Assembly (NCBI GenBank): GCA_024036415.1
Contig: JAMWET010007194.1
Location: 1-64,000 of the forward strand
DNA: 64,000 nucleotides
Source of the DNA: Prochilodus magdalenae
Lineage: Eukaryota > Chordata > Actinopteri > Characiformes > Prochilodontidae
Direction of reading: 5' to 3'
Shown: piece after piece, positions 9,595 to 64,000 of the stretch
Position numbering within the stretch: position 1 is the stretch's first letter
How the letters are laid out: the number at the start of each line of letters is the position of its first letter
The notes under the pieces: generated by a model
Told to the model about the DNA's origin: nothing
Seen by the model: only the letters and a program-made list of their open reading frames with translations
Databases searched by the model: none
Position numbers and translations under genes: made by a program

Positions 9595-9664
9595 TGCCCA
9601 TGAAACTACCCCAAAGAGAAGCACTTATTCTGTGTATTAAATAATCTATGCTCCACTTCGTGGT
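9595..9664 (-). pseudogene. mir430c: Truncated eleventh miR-430c hairpin at the array edge
   Basis: The mature arm at 9606-9627 and nearly all of the star arm are intact. The repeat ends at 9664 inside the base of the star, so the last two star bases and the 5' half of the lower stem are missing. No repeat spacer lies upstream. It would need another promoter, and a shortened basal stem should impair Drosha cleavage. It marks the breakpoint of the amplification. Confidence 0.75.
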
Positions 9665-10053
9665 AAAAACTGATCTTCATCTGGAAAAAAATATGAATTT
9701 GTTAAAAAGAATTATTTACAAAACAACATTATTGAACTTAAGAATGCAACACAGTCAAATTAGTAGTTCTTCTAAAAACCCCTTTCCAATTTCACTCTTC
9801 AGACCCTGCTAAGAAGGAGCATGGCAATTAGTTGATGAGCTAAATAGGAAGCTTTAGCCGGGAATAGGAATAGACATGTGGTGGAGATCCCATAAACATG
9901 GAACTCTTGATCTCGACTTTAGGAGGCACTGCATGCACCAGCCGCTAGATGTTGCCAAAGCAACGTAGAAAAGTCCCCAGCATCCCGAGTGCGACCACCG
10001 TTGCAACGTGGCAAAAGTTCCTTTACAGTTTAGTCAACGTATATTTCTAGGTA
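9665..10053. other. Unique flank between the miR-430 array and the tRNA gene
   Basis: No gene is seen here. The left part is AT-rich. The part from about 9840 is more GC-rich, with several CpGs, an X-box-like palindrome at 9951-9964 and a related GTTGCAACGTGGCA stretch near 10000. In minus-strand sense this is the 5' flank of the array, so regulatory sites for the cluster could lie here. Confidence 0.5.
9951..9964. promoter_or_regulatory. RFX X-box-like palindrome
   Basis: GTTGCCAAAGCAAC is an inverted repeat with a short spacer and fits the RFX-family consensus (GTNRCC, 0-3 nt, RGYAAC). It lies 288 bp from the last miR-430 repeat and 90 bp from the tRNA gene. Binding is inferred from the motif only. 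Confidence 0.4.
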
Positions 10054-10125
10054 GGCTCGTTGGTCTAGGGGTATGATTCTCGCTTAGGGTGCGAGAGGTC
10101 CCGGGTTCAAATCCCGGACGAGCCC
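10054..10125 (+). tRNA. tRNA-Pro (AGG)
   Basis: This is a 72-nt cloverleaf. The acceptor arm GGCTCGT pairs with ACGAGCC. The anticodon stem CTCGC/GCGAG holds the loop TTAGGGT, giving anticodon AGG. The A box (TGGTCTAGGGG) and B box (GGTTCAAATCC) are intact, so Pol III should transcribe it. A TTTTT run just downstream (about 10129-10134) can serve as terminator. There is no intron and no encoded CCA, as expected for a nuclear eukaryotic tRNA. Its direction is opposite to the miR-430 array and grb10. Confidence 0.95.
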
Positions 10126-13100
10126 ACTGTTTTTGCTATGCAAGTGCCATATTAAAAAGCTTTGAACAGTCTCTCAACCTGACGTAGGGAGGTCCACAGT
10201 CATCTGTTTTTATCTGGATGGTACTTCTCTTCCCACTTAGCGATCACCTGATTTAATACACAGTGAATTTTCCCACATGAGCGGGTCATAAACACAAAAA
10301 GTCCACACAAACAAGTTCAGCTTAATATACTCTTTATAAAAAGACATTTGAGACATACAAATGAAAACAGATGATATAGTTATAATATGCACACTGGTAC
10401 AAATCACTGAGAGGGAGTATGCAAAATACACACCGCATGTGTAATAATCCAATCTTCATTTTGTGTGGGGAGCCCAACCCTTTTACATGGTTATAGATAA
10501 GATAGCATAGATACAGTGTTAGATCTAGACCTTAAGCTTCACGTACTTAGAAAAAGAAAAAAAAACAAAACAAAAAAAAGATATTGCTGCTGAAGCTAAC
10601 TGTGTTTGCATTAGATACGGCTGCACAAGAGTTGCATGTTAAGAGAGACACCTTGCCCCATCCTACAGACTAGTGCACCAAGAACATGTTGCATATTATA
10701 CTTGACTTAGTTAATGTACTTTCCCTCTCTTTCCTGCTGTTGGTTATGTTAAGCTCCTGTTGTAGCCACCCGCCCAAGCACATCTGTCTAGCACTGCTGT
10801 ATTTTCAAAAGAGATTGGGATTACGGAAGCTTGACTAGAGGATGCTCTACACAGACCATGCCTTACATGCATGACAAGCTACTATACTTCCTGTACACTT
10901 CTTGAAATGGACAGAGTAGGAGAGGTGCTCAAAAAGAATAAAATGTTAAGGTGCAACTCAAAACAGCCAATGCCAAGATGCTGCTAGTTAAGATGTGAAA
11001 TAAGCCCCTATGTCCATCCCAGAGTGGGTTCTAAACATATTTCTTAGAAAAAATGTAGGCCCCCACACAGACATACATTAAGCCTAGGCATGGCCTGTAT
11101 TACACTACTGGATAAAGAAATAGAGATGTTTGTTTGGTGTAGCCCCTGTATCTGAAAACCAGGACAACAGATTCCTTGAGTAAATATATTAAAAGGGAGA
11201 TCAAGTCCCATCACAGAGAATCTCCCAATTGTTGCATCCATTTTGTGCTCTCTCTCGTGCATTAGATATGTGTACTTCGGCATCAGCAGTTTTAACAGTC
11301 AGCTGTCGGAGTTTAGCATATCGAACTGTGAGAGGTTGTCATAGCTTAGTCTTGCTGGGCCCAGTGTAGGGAGGGTGTCAGAATTGACTTAAAACATGGA
11401 CGAGGCAGTCACAGTGCTGCGGGGGGTTTGCACTCACACGGTAGCGCACCTATAAGCTGAGGCTTGTGCCGCTAACCTTCTCGAATGAGGCGAGGTGCGG
11501 GAGCAAATCTCCTAAGTGCATGATGTCACAGCCCTAGAGGATTTGCAGTCACACCAAGGAGTCCTGACACTGCGAATGCTCCACCTCTCCAGAGTGAGTA
11601 TGTGTGTGTGTGTCTGTGGGTGTGCAGATGTTCTTTTGCTCCTGCTCTGCCACTGTTCCGATGTTGCAGTGGCTCAAGAACTGCACAGTGATGTAAAGCC
11701 ATTCTTAATTATAGTTATTTCTAAATGTTTTCCAACTCCAGTCCTGTAGAAACCCCAGCACTGCACCAGTTGTTCCTCAAACCTAAATTGTAGTCTGGCT
11801 TCGAGTGCTACTCGATCGAGTGCTACTAGGCCCTAACATAGATGAAAAAAATACAAAACAAAGAAGGAAAAAAAGAAGAAAAAAAAACCCAAGAATATAT
11901 TGCTGGTTGCGGTGTTATAGTTTATGTATCAGTAACACATTAATGTGATGAATTACCACCTCTAATTCTTTTGAATGCATTTTGAATAATCTACACACAG
12001 CTGGTATGACTCCAAGACTGCAGTTCTCCAACTTTTAAAGGGCACCAAAATCCACAGATGGTGTTCCTTAAAAAACAAGTTTCCTTAGTTTCATTGGATG
12101 GTACTTGTTGGGAGACCTGTGGATAAGCAGCAAATTTTAAAAAAAGCAACAACAAATTGGAAAGCTGCAGTTCCACTCCAAACAAGACGCAGCATAGTAG
12201 TGCATTCGTGAGAGGTCTGTAAAAGGCTTGAAACTGTCAAATGTGTAGGGTGTATGATACATATGACATACGCCCCCTTTTTGGAATATGCAGCCTGCAT
12301 TGCTTTCACTTAACACTGGTAATAAAAATCAGAAATTGCATACGCTCACATGCCGAAAATAAAATTTGTGAAGGCAACAAATACATTCTGATAACCCTCA
12401 TTTAGTCCAATGGTATAGCTCTGCAAAATGCACTGACTTACACATTTGAAAAAATCTGTCTTTGGGGTCAAATTTGAGCAAAAATAAATATGATTACTAT
12501 GGGCTTATGTGTACTATGTGTATAATTGAGATTACTTTGTTAAATCCTTAATCACTAGATACTGAAATTAATCTCAGTCAACTGAATTCTTTAGTGCTTG
12601 TTTTTTTATGTTCGGAAGCTTAATCTTTTTTAAAGCCACAAGCCACAAGTACATTTCACCAGCAAAGGCCTTGTGGACTGGTGGGTTTCCAGGACTGTAG
12701 TTGGAAAACACTGATTATCCAGGATCCTACAGGAATTAAATAAAGACTGCTACATATTTAGGGGTTAAATCATTCATCTCAGTGATTGTGCTCTGGGCAG
12801 CCAACCTCGAGAAGTTGAGCAAAGGTCAAGTTTTTTTTTGTGGCCACATATGGCCTGGGTCAAGTTTCTATGGCTCCCTATAGGCTATCCTTAAACAATA
12901 TTGCACTTTTAATTCAAAGTAAACCATTTTGTCCCCCTGACATCACTGATTTGAAGTGTTTTAACAGAAACTCCATTGAGCAGTTGCTGCCTTCAGACTG
13001 AAAGGACTGATCAGAGCCAAGTTACTGCAGCCTTTGCCCAATGCCCTCAGATCTCCATTCTCTCTTAAGGCAAAGAGAACTGGGCAAAGAACTACTTGCA

Positions 13101-13798
13101 CTCAGCACAAAGAAACAGATGAGACGTGTCAGTTTGCTGATCCATAATTTTGCTAACGTGTCATCAGGTATAACCTTGGCAATAGAAAGCTCTCTCTCAT
13201 GGCTCTGTGGATGTCCTGTGCTGTAATCCAATCAACATGCAAGGATTCCCCGTAGAGAGCTTACCAAGGGACATGGAGAAACAGAGTGGACGGCAAGAGT
13301 GCAGGGACGAACAAAGAGGGTCATTTTAACACTTAAAAAGTGGGGCACGTTTTCATCTCGAGAGTGCAAAATGTTTAGGTATGAAAACATCAACACCACA
13401 ACTACAAACCAAATATAATCAAGTAACTTTACAAGACTTTTTTTTGCAACTGTAGAAGGGTGTCCTGGATAGTCCTTAATAATGGCATCTCTGATGTCTT
13501 TGATCGCACAAAATATTGAGGTGACTGACACTGTCTCGGAAAAACGAGGACCAAAGTGGCAACGTCACAGAAACTGGATAGAAACCGGAAGAAGAGTGGC
13601 TTCCAGAAACTGTGCTTGTCAGAGGACCATTCCCAACATGATAGAAACAGAAAGCGTCCTCCAGGTCTGAGGTATGAGTCAGCTTATCATGGATGTGGGA
13701 CAGGGCCAAAAAATATCCAGTTTTTTAGCCATGTGTATATAGAGATGTGTTTGTGTGTAGCGTGAGTTAATTTGTTGGATCATGAGTGGGTGAGGGGG
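10126..13798 (-). other. Probable grb10 3' UTR and downstream flank
   Basis: No coding sequence is supported here. This is the DNA downstream of the grb10 stop codon in minus-strand sense. A minus-strand ATTAAA (plus-strand 10251-10256) is a possible poly(A) signal; an untranslated region of about 3.5 kb would be long but possible, and a nearer cryptic signal cannot be excluded. Minus-strand GCACTT hexamers, which match the miR-430 seed, occur at 10142-10147 and 11514-11519; the second is followed by A, as in a 7mer-A1 site. Confidence 0.4.
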
Positions 13799-57834
<44,036 letters not shown>

Positions 57835-58039
57835 CTGCAGTGGGGGAAAATGGGAGACAGTAAGCACAAACAACTCATTTCTTTCATCACCTGGCAGAGC
57901 TTCACCTGTTTAGAGAATCAAGGACGGTGGATTAGAGCAAGTACCAAAGGGATAATACAAGGTGAAATGAACTGACCATCAGTTCATAGTGATGCGCATT
58001 CAAGCGGATATGAACCCATTAGAGGAAACTTAGACAACT

Positions 58040-58660
58040 AATACACATGGCACCTGATATGCATGCTAATTCTGAACACCCTCGTATTGGTCTATCTTAC
58101 AGTAGGAAATCAAGCTTAATGGGAACTTTGAGCCAACTTTCAGCTATAACAGCTTTAGATCTTCTGGGAAGACTTTCCACAAGGTTTAGAATGTGTTTAT
58201 GGGAATTTATAACCATTCTTCCAAAAGCACATTTGGGAGGTCCGACAATGATGGTAGGACGAGAAGATCTGGCTTACAGTCTCCGCTCTAATTCATCCCA
58301 AAGGTTTTCTGTTGGGTTGAGGTCAGGACTCTGTGCAGGCCAGTCATGTTCTTCCACACCAAACTCGCTAATCCATGTCTTTATAGACCTCGCTTTTTGC
58401 ACTGGTGCACAGTCATGTTGGAACAGGAAGAGGCCATCCCCAAACTGTTTCCACAAAGTTGGGAGCATGAAATTGTCCATAATCTCTTGGTCTGCTGAAA
58501 CATTATGATTTCCTTTCACTGGAACTAAGGGGGCGAGCTGAACTCCTGAAATACAAAGCCACACCATAATCTCCCCTTCAGCAAACTTTACACTTGGCAC
58601 AATACAGTCAGACAATGAGTTGGATGGGTGAGTGAATACTTTTGGCTATGTAGTGTATAT
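58040..58660 (-). pseudogene. Tc1-like transposon fragment with partial transposase
   Basis: The minus-strand frame 58274-58615 includes FAEGEIMVWLCISGVQLAPL, FLFQHDCAPVQKARSIKTW and DWPAQSPDLNPTENLWDELE, the DDE half of a Tc1-like transposase. The HD and the NPTE glutamate are kept. It continues, degraded, to about 58040 on the plus-strand left side. The HTH domain and one inverted repeat are missing, so it is inactive. Confidence 0.88.
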
Positions 58661-59947
58661 ATGCTGTACAGATTGTAAAGGCTGTAAAGAATTCCTTCAA
58701 CCTCTGTGAAAAGGAATTGATTTTATATTAATTAAACAAGTGACACCAAACACCAAAGGAGTAATGCATCTTTGAATGGCTTTACATAGTTTGTTACTGT
58801 TTAATTAAGTCCATCTATTGTTTGTTAATCATCAAAATAATTGGTAGATTTCTGGTTTAGTCACATAACCAACAGCAACAGCCCCTATCTAGAGTATCTC
58901 CTGAATCATTCAGTACAACTAATTTGCTTAGAAACTCTTAAAACTCCAGACAAACATATCTTAAAGAGCATGTACATTAAATATTGCCAATGGAAACTGG
59001 TAGTCACTCGTTAGCATTGTATATTTGTTAATTTATTTGGTCATTTATATGGTAACATATACAGCAACCAGTCACTTTTTTTTTTTCCAATTGTTACAAA
59101 TGTTAGCAGTGTTGAAGAAGACATATCCCTCATCTATGTATAAAAAATATAGACTTTTGTCATATGCACAGTTTTTCTTCCATACAACACATTCATGCAC
59201 CCATATTTACTGCGTAATTGGACAGCTACAAAGTTTGAAATTCAGTGAAGACCTAATTTGTATTCAGCTTTCACCACTAGGTGTCAGTAAGTGACAGAAA
59301 AACAATTAATCAAGTACATGGAATTTATTCACTTTATAAGCTACTTTCCGTGCACTAATGCAACGGTCTTTACACGTCCTACAGTTTGCTTTTGTACAAG
59401 CAGCTCATTTCCTAGGGAAAAAAAAGGCATGACTTATTTATTTCCTTTTATCTATGTTTCAACTGACAGCTTTTGCTCTAGAGAGCGTTTGTCTCTTATA
59501 AGTGTCATCTCGATACAGTTTGCTGGGTTTGGAAATCATAGCATGGGTTTACTCTTTGGATTAACGGTTGTGGAATTAATTATGTGCTTCTTGATACATA
59601 CTTCTTAATTAATATTGTGGAATTATTGATGTGCTTCTTAAGATCTGTAACGCTCGCTCTAGGGGGTCGTCTCCACTGATGCATACTTTAACAAGACAGC
59701 TGCCAGAAATTGCATTCCTTTTGGTCACTCTGCAGAACATTTAGACAGATCTAAATCCTTTAGTTCATTCTGCTGTGTTGTCTCAGTGCGTGTCTTGTGT
59801 CCACCACTTGGCCCAATCAGTGACCACAGATGAACTATGGAGACGGTCCACTGTAACAGGTTTGAAAAAAATAAAAAAATAAAAAATTTAATAAATGAGA
59901 AGTACTCTGTGCGACCTCAAATGATGAAGTAATGGCCATATATGGTA

Positions 59948-60550
59948 CTGTGCTAAAGTCAGAGACCCCCAGATGTATTTAAACTACAGTCAAAATGGCC
60001 ATCAGAAGTAATGTATTTTTCAGGATCAGATTAGATTTTTAAAAAACAAACAAACAAACAAGACACAGGCCTTCAAAACATCAAATAATTATTGAAAGAT
60101 TCATATAAAATGGAACACCTACCACCCATGCAGAATCAGGTGGACCACCAACACGGTCACCGTCAGGTAAACAGTACAGTACATTAATTTTTGAGAGATT
60201 GGAAAAGTCAAGCCCCCCAAAAAATACCCCAGGTGGTTCTGTCCATCATCAAACATCAAGAATACAACTCAATGCTATAGGTTTAGCTGTCAAGCAGAAC
60301 TGTGGCCTTGTCTGCTCCTCGCTCACAGCTTTACTGTAATCACTCTACTCCAGCTCTGGGTTTTCCATTTCCAAATCTGCACTTGCTCCTTGATAACTGT
60401 GCAGAGAAGCAACTCCACTCTGTATCCCCTCGTAGTTACAGTATTTATGGTCATTATAACCACTTCAGAGCCCAGACCTCAACATCACTGAATGTGGTTG
60501 GGAATACCTGGATTGTGAGAAGAGGAAAGAGAAAGAAAAACTTCTAAGAC
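59948..60550 (+). pseudogene. Degenerate Tc1-type element
   Basis: It starts near GTACTGTGCTAAAGTCAGAG, which resembles a Tc1-type terminal repeat seen in fish. It ends in a plus-strand segment at about 60470-60545 reading SPDLNITECGWEYLDCEKRK, the third-acidic-residue region of a transposase. The reading frame between is broken by stops. Confidence 0.6.
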
Positions 60551-61204
60551 TGAACTTGTCTTGAATGCAAGCTGTAGTACAAACTAAATCCCAAAATGAC
60601 TGAGTGTTATGTTCTGTTAAATATACACATATTCTTCTTCTCCTGACGTGTCTCCTTTACTTAAAGGCTGTTTTGTCTGAAAGGTAAATAAATGGGTCAC
60701 CTCTAAACACAGCACAATACTTCATAAAATAATTGACCTACTTTTGTTTTTAAGCAACACCCAATTACAGTAAAACCCTGCTCTGAAATAGTGAATGGAC
60801 AGACAGCTACACTTCCTTCTTCACAGCAGGTGACTGGAACCGAGCATGACTCAGAATCCATTCAATACACAGCAGTCTGTAGGCTTTTATTCAGTAAGTG
60901 GGTCCCTATATGCTCACATGCGCACACACACCCACACACACCCACACACACACCTTTTCCCTACCCATTACAGTCATACAAAGCAAATATAGAACAAGAG
61001 CCAAGAGAAGAGAACAGAGAAAGAATAACAAAAGAACAACAGACTTTCCTTTATTTACTATGTTTATGTAACTGAGAAATCATTCTTAGATCAGTTAATT
61101 GAAAACTTTTAAAACAACCTCCCTTTGTACCATGTACAGCATGCCCATGCACAAAGCATGCTCTTTCAAAGTGCTCATGGAAGACAGGCAGACCAGTCAC
61201 TTCA

Positions 61205-61950
61205 AGTAAACCTCCTTGTCTGCTTTATTAGCTCCACTTTTCCTCCACTATAGATTCACTTTTTCTTTTGTCTTTGTAGTTCTACAATTACAGACTGTAG
61301 TCCATCTATTTCTTTGTACTTTAATAATCCCCTTGCACATAGTTTTTCAATGACCAGGACCCCTAAAGGACCACCACAGAGCAGATCTTATATGCGGCAG
61401 TGGATCTGATCCACTCACACCAGCACAACACACACTACCACACCACTGTGCTGCCATGTAGCAGTGACATTGACATGGCAATGGTGCTGGTCTGTTACGG
61501 TGTATTGTGCTGGTGTGAGTGGATCAGACACAGCAGTGCTGCTGGACTGACAATCGTCCAACAACCAAATCTATCCAGCCACCTGCGTTCTGTGGGCAGC
61601 AACCTGTGAGCAGCACAACTCTGCAGCAGCAGATGAGCCATCATCTCACATCTACAAGGTGGAGAGTCTTACAGAGTGGACAGTGATTGGACACAGTATT
61701 TAAAAATCTGATAACACACCACCACCAGCTCAGTGTCACTGCAGTGCTGAGAATGGTCCACCACCCAGATAATACATGCTCTGTGGGGGTTCTCTGGGAG
61801 CCGTGACCTGTGATAAACAGGCTAACAAGTATACAGAGAATACAGAGAAACAGATTGAAAACACACTGTAAAACTACAAACGGTTCCTGTTAGGCAAGCG
61901 GAACTAATTAAATGGAGAAAGAATGCAGATATAAGCAGGTGTACCTAAAA
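61205..61950. mobile_element. MITE-like element, rearranged copy
   Basis: 'cctccttgtctgctttatta', AGGACCACCACAGAGCAG, 'cacagcagtgctgctggact' and GTCCACCACCCAGATAATAC match the 56705-57499 element, but the order and sense of internal blocks are altered. Confidence 0.75.
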
Positions 61951-62380
61951 AAAAAGACTCTGGTCGGTGAGTATAGCATATTAATACTATTTCTATCATG
62001 TTCTATAGTACATTATACCCCTCCACTATTTATACATTTTATTATGCCTCACGTCTTTGAAACATTAGCACAAAGGCTAATATCTGTGTACAATAGGTCC
62101 ACGCTGGCCATTTCATCTAAAGCAACCATCTGTGTATATAAATGTCAGGTCCTTTTTTAAATAATTCATTTTCTACGACTGTCATGTCAAGATTGGACAA
62201 ATTCTGAAGAGAGCAGTACTTAAATGAGGAAGCTGTTTTAAAAAAATTAGTCCTTTTAGGCAAAAAGTCACAGACATGGGTCGATGTCTGCCGAATGTCT
62301 GGGTTGGCGATTGTGGGCTGGATACATAACAATGTCAACGTATTAGTTGTTTTAAATATTACTGCTATTACTGATGCCAT

Positions 62381-62490
62381 ACTCCTACTACTACTCCCAC
62401 TCTTACTCCTACTCTTATTACTACTCCTACTACTCCTACTCCTACTACTACTACTACTACTCCTACTCTTATTACTACTCCTACTACTCA
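62381..62490. repeat. (CTA/CTC)n trinucleotide repeat
   Basis: About 37 triplets of TAC/TCC/TTA type. The poly-Leu, Ser/Tyr and Arg/Ser frames across it are artefacts. Confidence 0.95.
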
Positions 62491-62693
62491 AAACTGTATT
62501 CTGTTCCAGTGGGTTTTGTTTTCTCAGAACTGTGTTTGGGCTTATGCTTCATCATCCTGTACATGCGAAACACATGTTTGGATATGGTTTGCCTTTACAG
62601 GACAGGGGCACCCCCTCATTCATTGCCCCATGATACATATAGTACATGTCACTGCAAAACCCTGGTTTGTTTAATGACTGATTACACAAAATA

Positions 62694-63535
62694 CTGTTAG
62701 GTCCAGAAATATTTGGGCAGTAACACAAGTATTGGCATTTTAGATGTTTACCAAAACATAGTCAAAATACAGTTCTATACTCAACATGTGCTTGAAGTGC
62801 ACACTCTCGGAACACCCACGGAAGACAACAGTGGTGGATAATCGCAGAATCCTTTCCATGGTGAAAAAAAAAAAAAAACTGCAGGAAGTAGATGCATCAG
62901 TATTCCAGTCTACCATAAGGAGAAGACTTCATGACAGCAAATACAGAGGGTTCACCACAAGGCGGAAATCAGTAATCAGCCTCAAAAACAGAAAGGTCAG
63001 ATTAGACTTTGCCAAAAAACATCTAATGAAGCCAGTCCAGTTCTGGAACAGCATTCTTTGGACAGATTAAACTAAGATCAGCCTGTACCAGAATGATGGG
63101 AAGAAGAAAGTATGGAGAAGGCTTGGAATGGCTCATGATCCAAAGCACACCACATCCTCTGTAAAACATGGTTGTAGCTGTGTGATAGCAGGGGCAAGCA
63201 AACCAGGAGCTTTTTAAGGCAAAGAAGTGGAATATTCTGCAATGGCCAAGTCAATCACCAGATCTAAACATGATCGAGCATGCATTTCACTTGCTTAAGA
63301 CAACTTAAAGCAGAAAGACCCACAAACAAGCAGCAACTTCAGTGTAGGCCTGGGGCAGCATCAGAAAGGAGGAAACTCAGAGTTTGGTGATATCTATGAG
63401 TTCTAAACTTCAGGCAGTCATTGCCTGCAAAAATTCTCAACAAAGAACTAAAAATAAACATTTAATTTACGGTAAAGTTAATTTGCCCAATTACTTTTAA
63501 GCCCCTTAATGAGGAGGTTTTGTAGAAAAATCACT

Positions 63536-63578
<43 letters not shown>

Positions 63579-63705
63579 TTTGAATCAAACCTGAATCTAC
63601 ACTTTAATTGCATCTCAGTTGTTTCATTTCAAATCCAACATGGTGGTATGCAGAGCCCAAATCATGAAGATTGTGTCACTGTCCAAATATTTCTGGGTCT
63701 AACTG
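62694..63705 (+). mobile_element. Tc1/mariner-type transposon with broken transposase
   Basis: Inverted ends CTGTTAGGTCCAGAAATATT and AATATTTCTGGGTCTAACTG lie between TA dinucleotides (62692-62693 and 63706-63707). The plus frame 62786-63070 encodes a Tc1-like part with KYRGFTTRRKSVISLKNRKV, LDFAKKHLMKPVQFWNSILW and TD, then a TAA stop. Degraded coding sequence continues (about 63080-63330). The region between the first and last catalytic residues has lost several hundred bases. Inactive. Confidence 0.9.
63545..63573. repeat. (AT)n microsatellite inside the transposon
   Basis: A pure AT run near the right end of the Tc1-type element. Confidence 0.9.
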
Positions 63706-63872
63706 TAGCTCAACCAGAGTCAATAAAAGTTAAACATCTTAAGTAAGGAGTTATAGTACAGTTTAGCACAGCACCAGTAGGAGAGAGGAGTGCTTGGCTA
63801 ATGCAGGTAGACTAACCAGGTCTCTCCTAGCACTCAGTTCCCCCACTGTGCAGCTCTATCAGTTTCTATCAG

Positions 63873-63874
<2 letters not shown>

Positions 63875-63966
<92 letters not shown>
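63875..63966. repeat. (AT)n-(GT)n microsatellite
   Basis: About 44 bp of AT then about 48 bp of GT at the right edge of the window. Confidence 0.97.
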
Positions 63967-63970
<4 letters not shown>

Positions 63971-64000
63971 ATGTACCCACACCCCACAGGTTACCAGATC

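Larger units (their letters stand above)
1..9664 (-). repeat. Tandem array of ~957-bp units carrying the miR-430 microRNA cluster
   Basis: Ten complete units start at 1, 959, 1915, 2871, 3828, 4785, 5743, 6701, 7658 and 8615. A partial eleventh starts at 9572 and stops at 9664. Units are nearly identical; differences are scattered single bases and a T-run of variable length near unit position 270. Each full unit has a hairpin half (about 24-530) and a spacer half (about 531-958). Four blocks of the form CCCCAA-n-AGCACTT recur in the hairpin half and are the reverse complements of miR-430-type mature RNAs. Position 1 falls inside the pattern, so the array continues beyond the window. The primary transcript reads right to left. 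Head-to-tail units this alike imply recent amplification or gene conversion. Confidence 0.95.
57835..64000. other. Upstream part of the grb10 locus, no exon recognised
   Basis: Because the exon ending at 57834 has an acceptor, this is intron. No upstream grb10 coding exon was recognised. It holds a Tc1 relic, a second Tc1-type relic, a MITE copy, a short mariner-type element and several microsatellites. The first exon and promoter are either tiny and missed, or beyond 64000. Confidence 0.7.

Noticed and set aside
1..9664. Array considered as satellite DNA or a CRISPR-like repeat array
   Set aside because: Unit length, internal hairpins and the exact miR-430 mature matches explain it as a microRNA cluster; there are no short repeats with unique spacers.
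62117..62633. Poly-Leu and Arg/Ser ORFs
   Set aside because: They are translations of the TAC/TCC trinucleotide repeat.

Overview
This window is nuclear DNA of a ray-finned (teleost) fish. It has long introns, many CA/GA/AT microsatellites, Tc1/mariner, hAT-like and MITE-like elements of fish type, a eukaryotic tRNA gene, a vertebrate GRB10-type adaptor gene, and a large array of the fish-specific microRNA family miR-430. The TE mix suggests an otophysan fish, but this is a weak inference.

Layout. (1) 1-9664: ten complete head-to-tail units of 956-958 bp plus a truncated eleventh. The array runs off the left edge. Each full unit holds four miR-430 hairpins on the minus strand, giving 40 intact hairpins and one truncated one. 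One of the four mature forms matches zebrafish miR-430c as I recall it. All share the seed AAGUGC, and each mature arm pairs with a facing star arm. (2) 9665-10053: a short unique flank with an RFX X-box-like palindrome. (3) 10054-10125: tRNA-Pro(AGG). (4) About 10130-13798: the non-coding flank and probable 3' UTR of the next gene. (5) 13799-57834: grb10 on the minus strand. Fourteen coding exons join in frame into 555 residues (proline-rich N-terminus, RA, PH, BPS, SH2). The first exon, with the start codon, is not found. An in-frame ATG mini-exon at 30061-30105 may start a short isoform. (6) 57835-64000: upstream intron or flank, filled with decayed transposons and microsatellites.

Function. 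miR-430 is the zygotic microRNA that clears maternal mRNAs at the maternal-to-zygotic transition. It relates to miR-427 of frogs and miR-302/372 of mammals. Many copies in tandem, each with its own possible promoter, fit the need for a fast RNA burst. grb10 encodes a cytoplasmic adaptor that binds activated insulin/IGF receptors and dampens signalling. It is transcribed towards the miR-430 array on the same strand, with the tRNA gene between them. The remaining sequence is intron, repeats and transposon remains, with no other protein gene that I can support.
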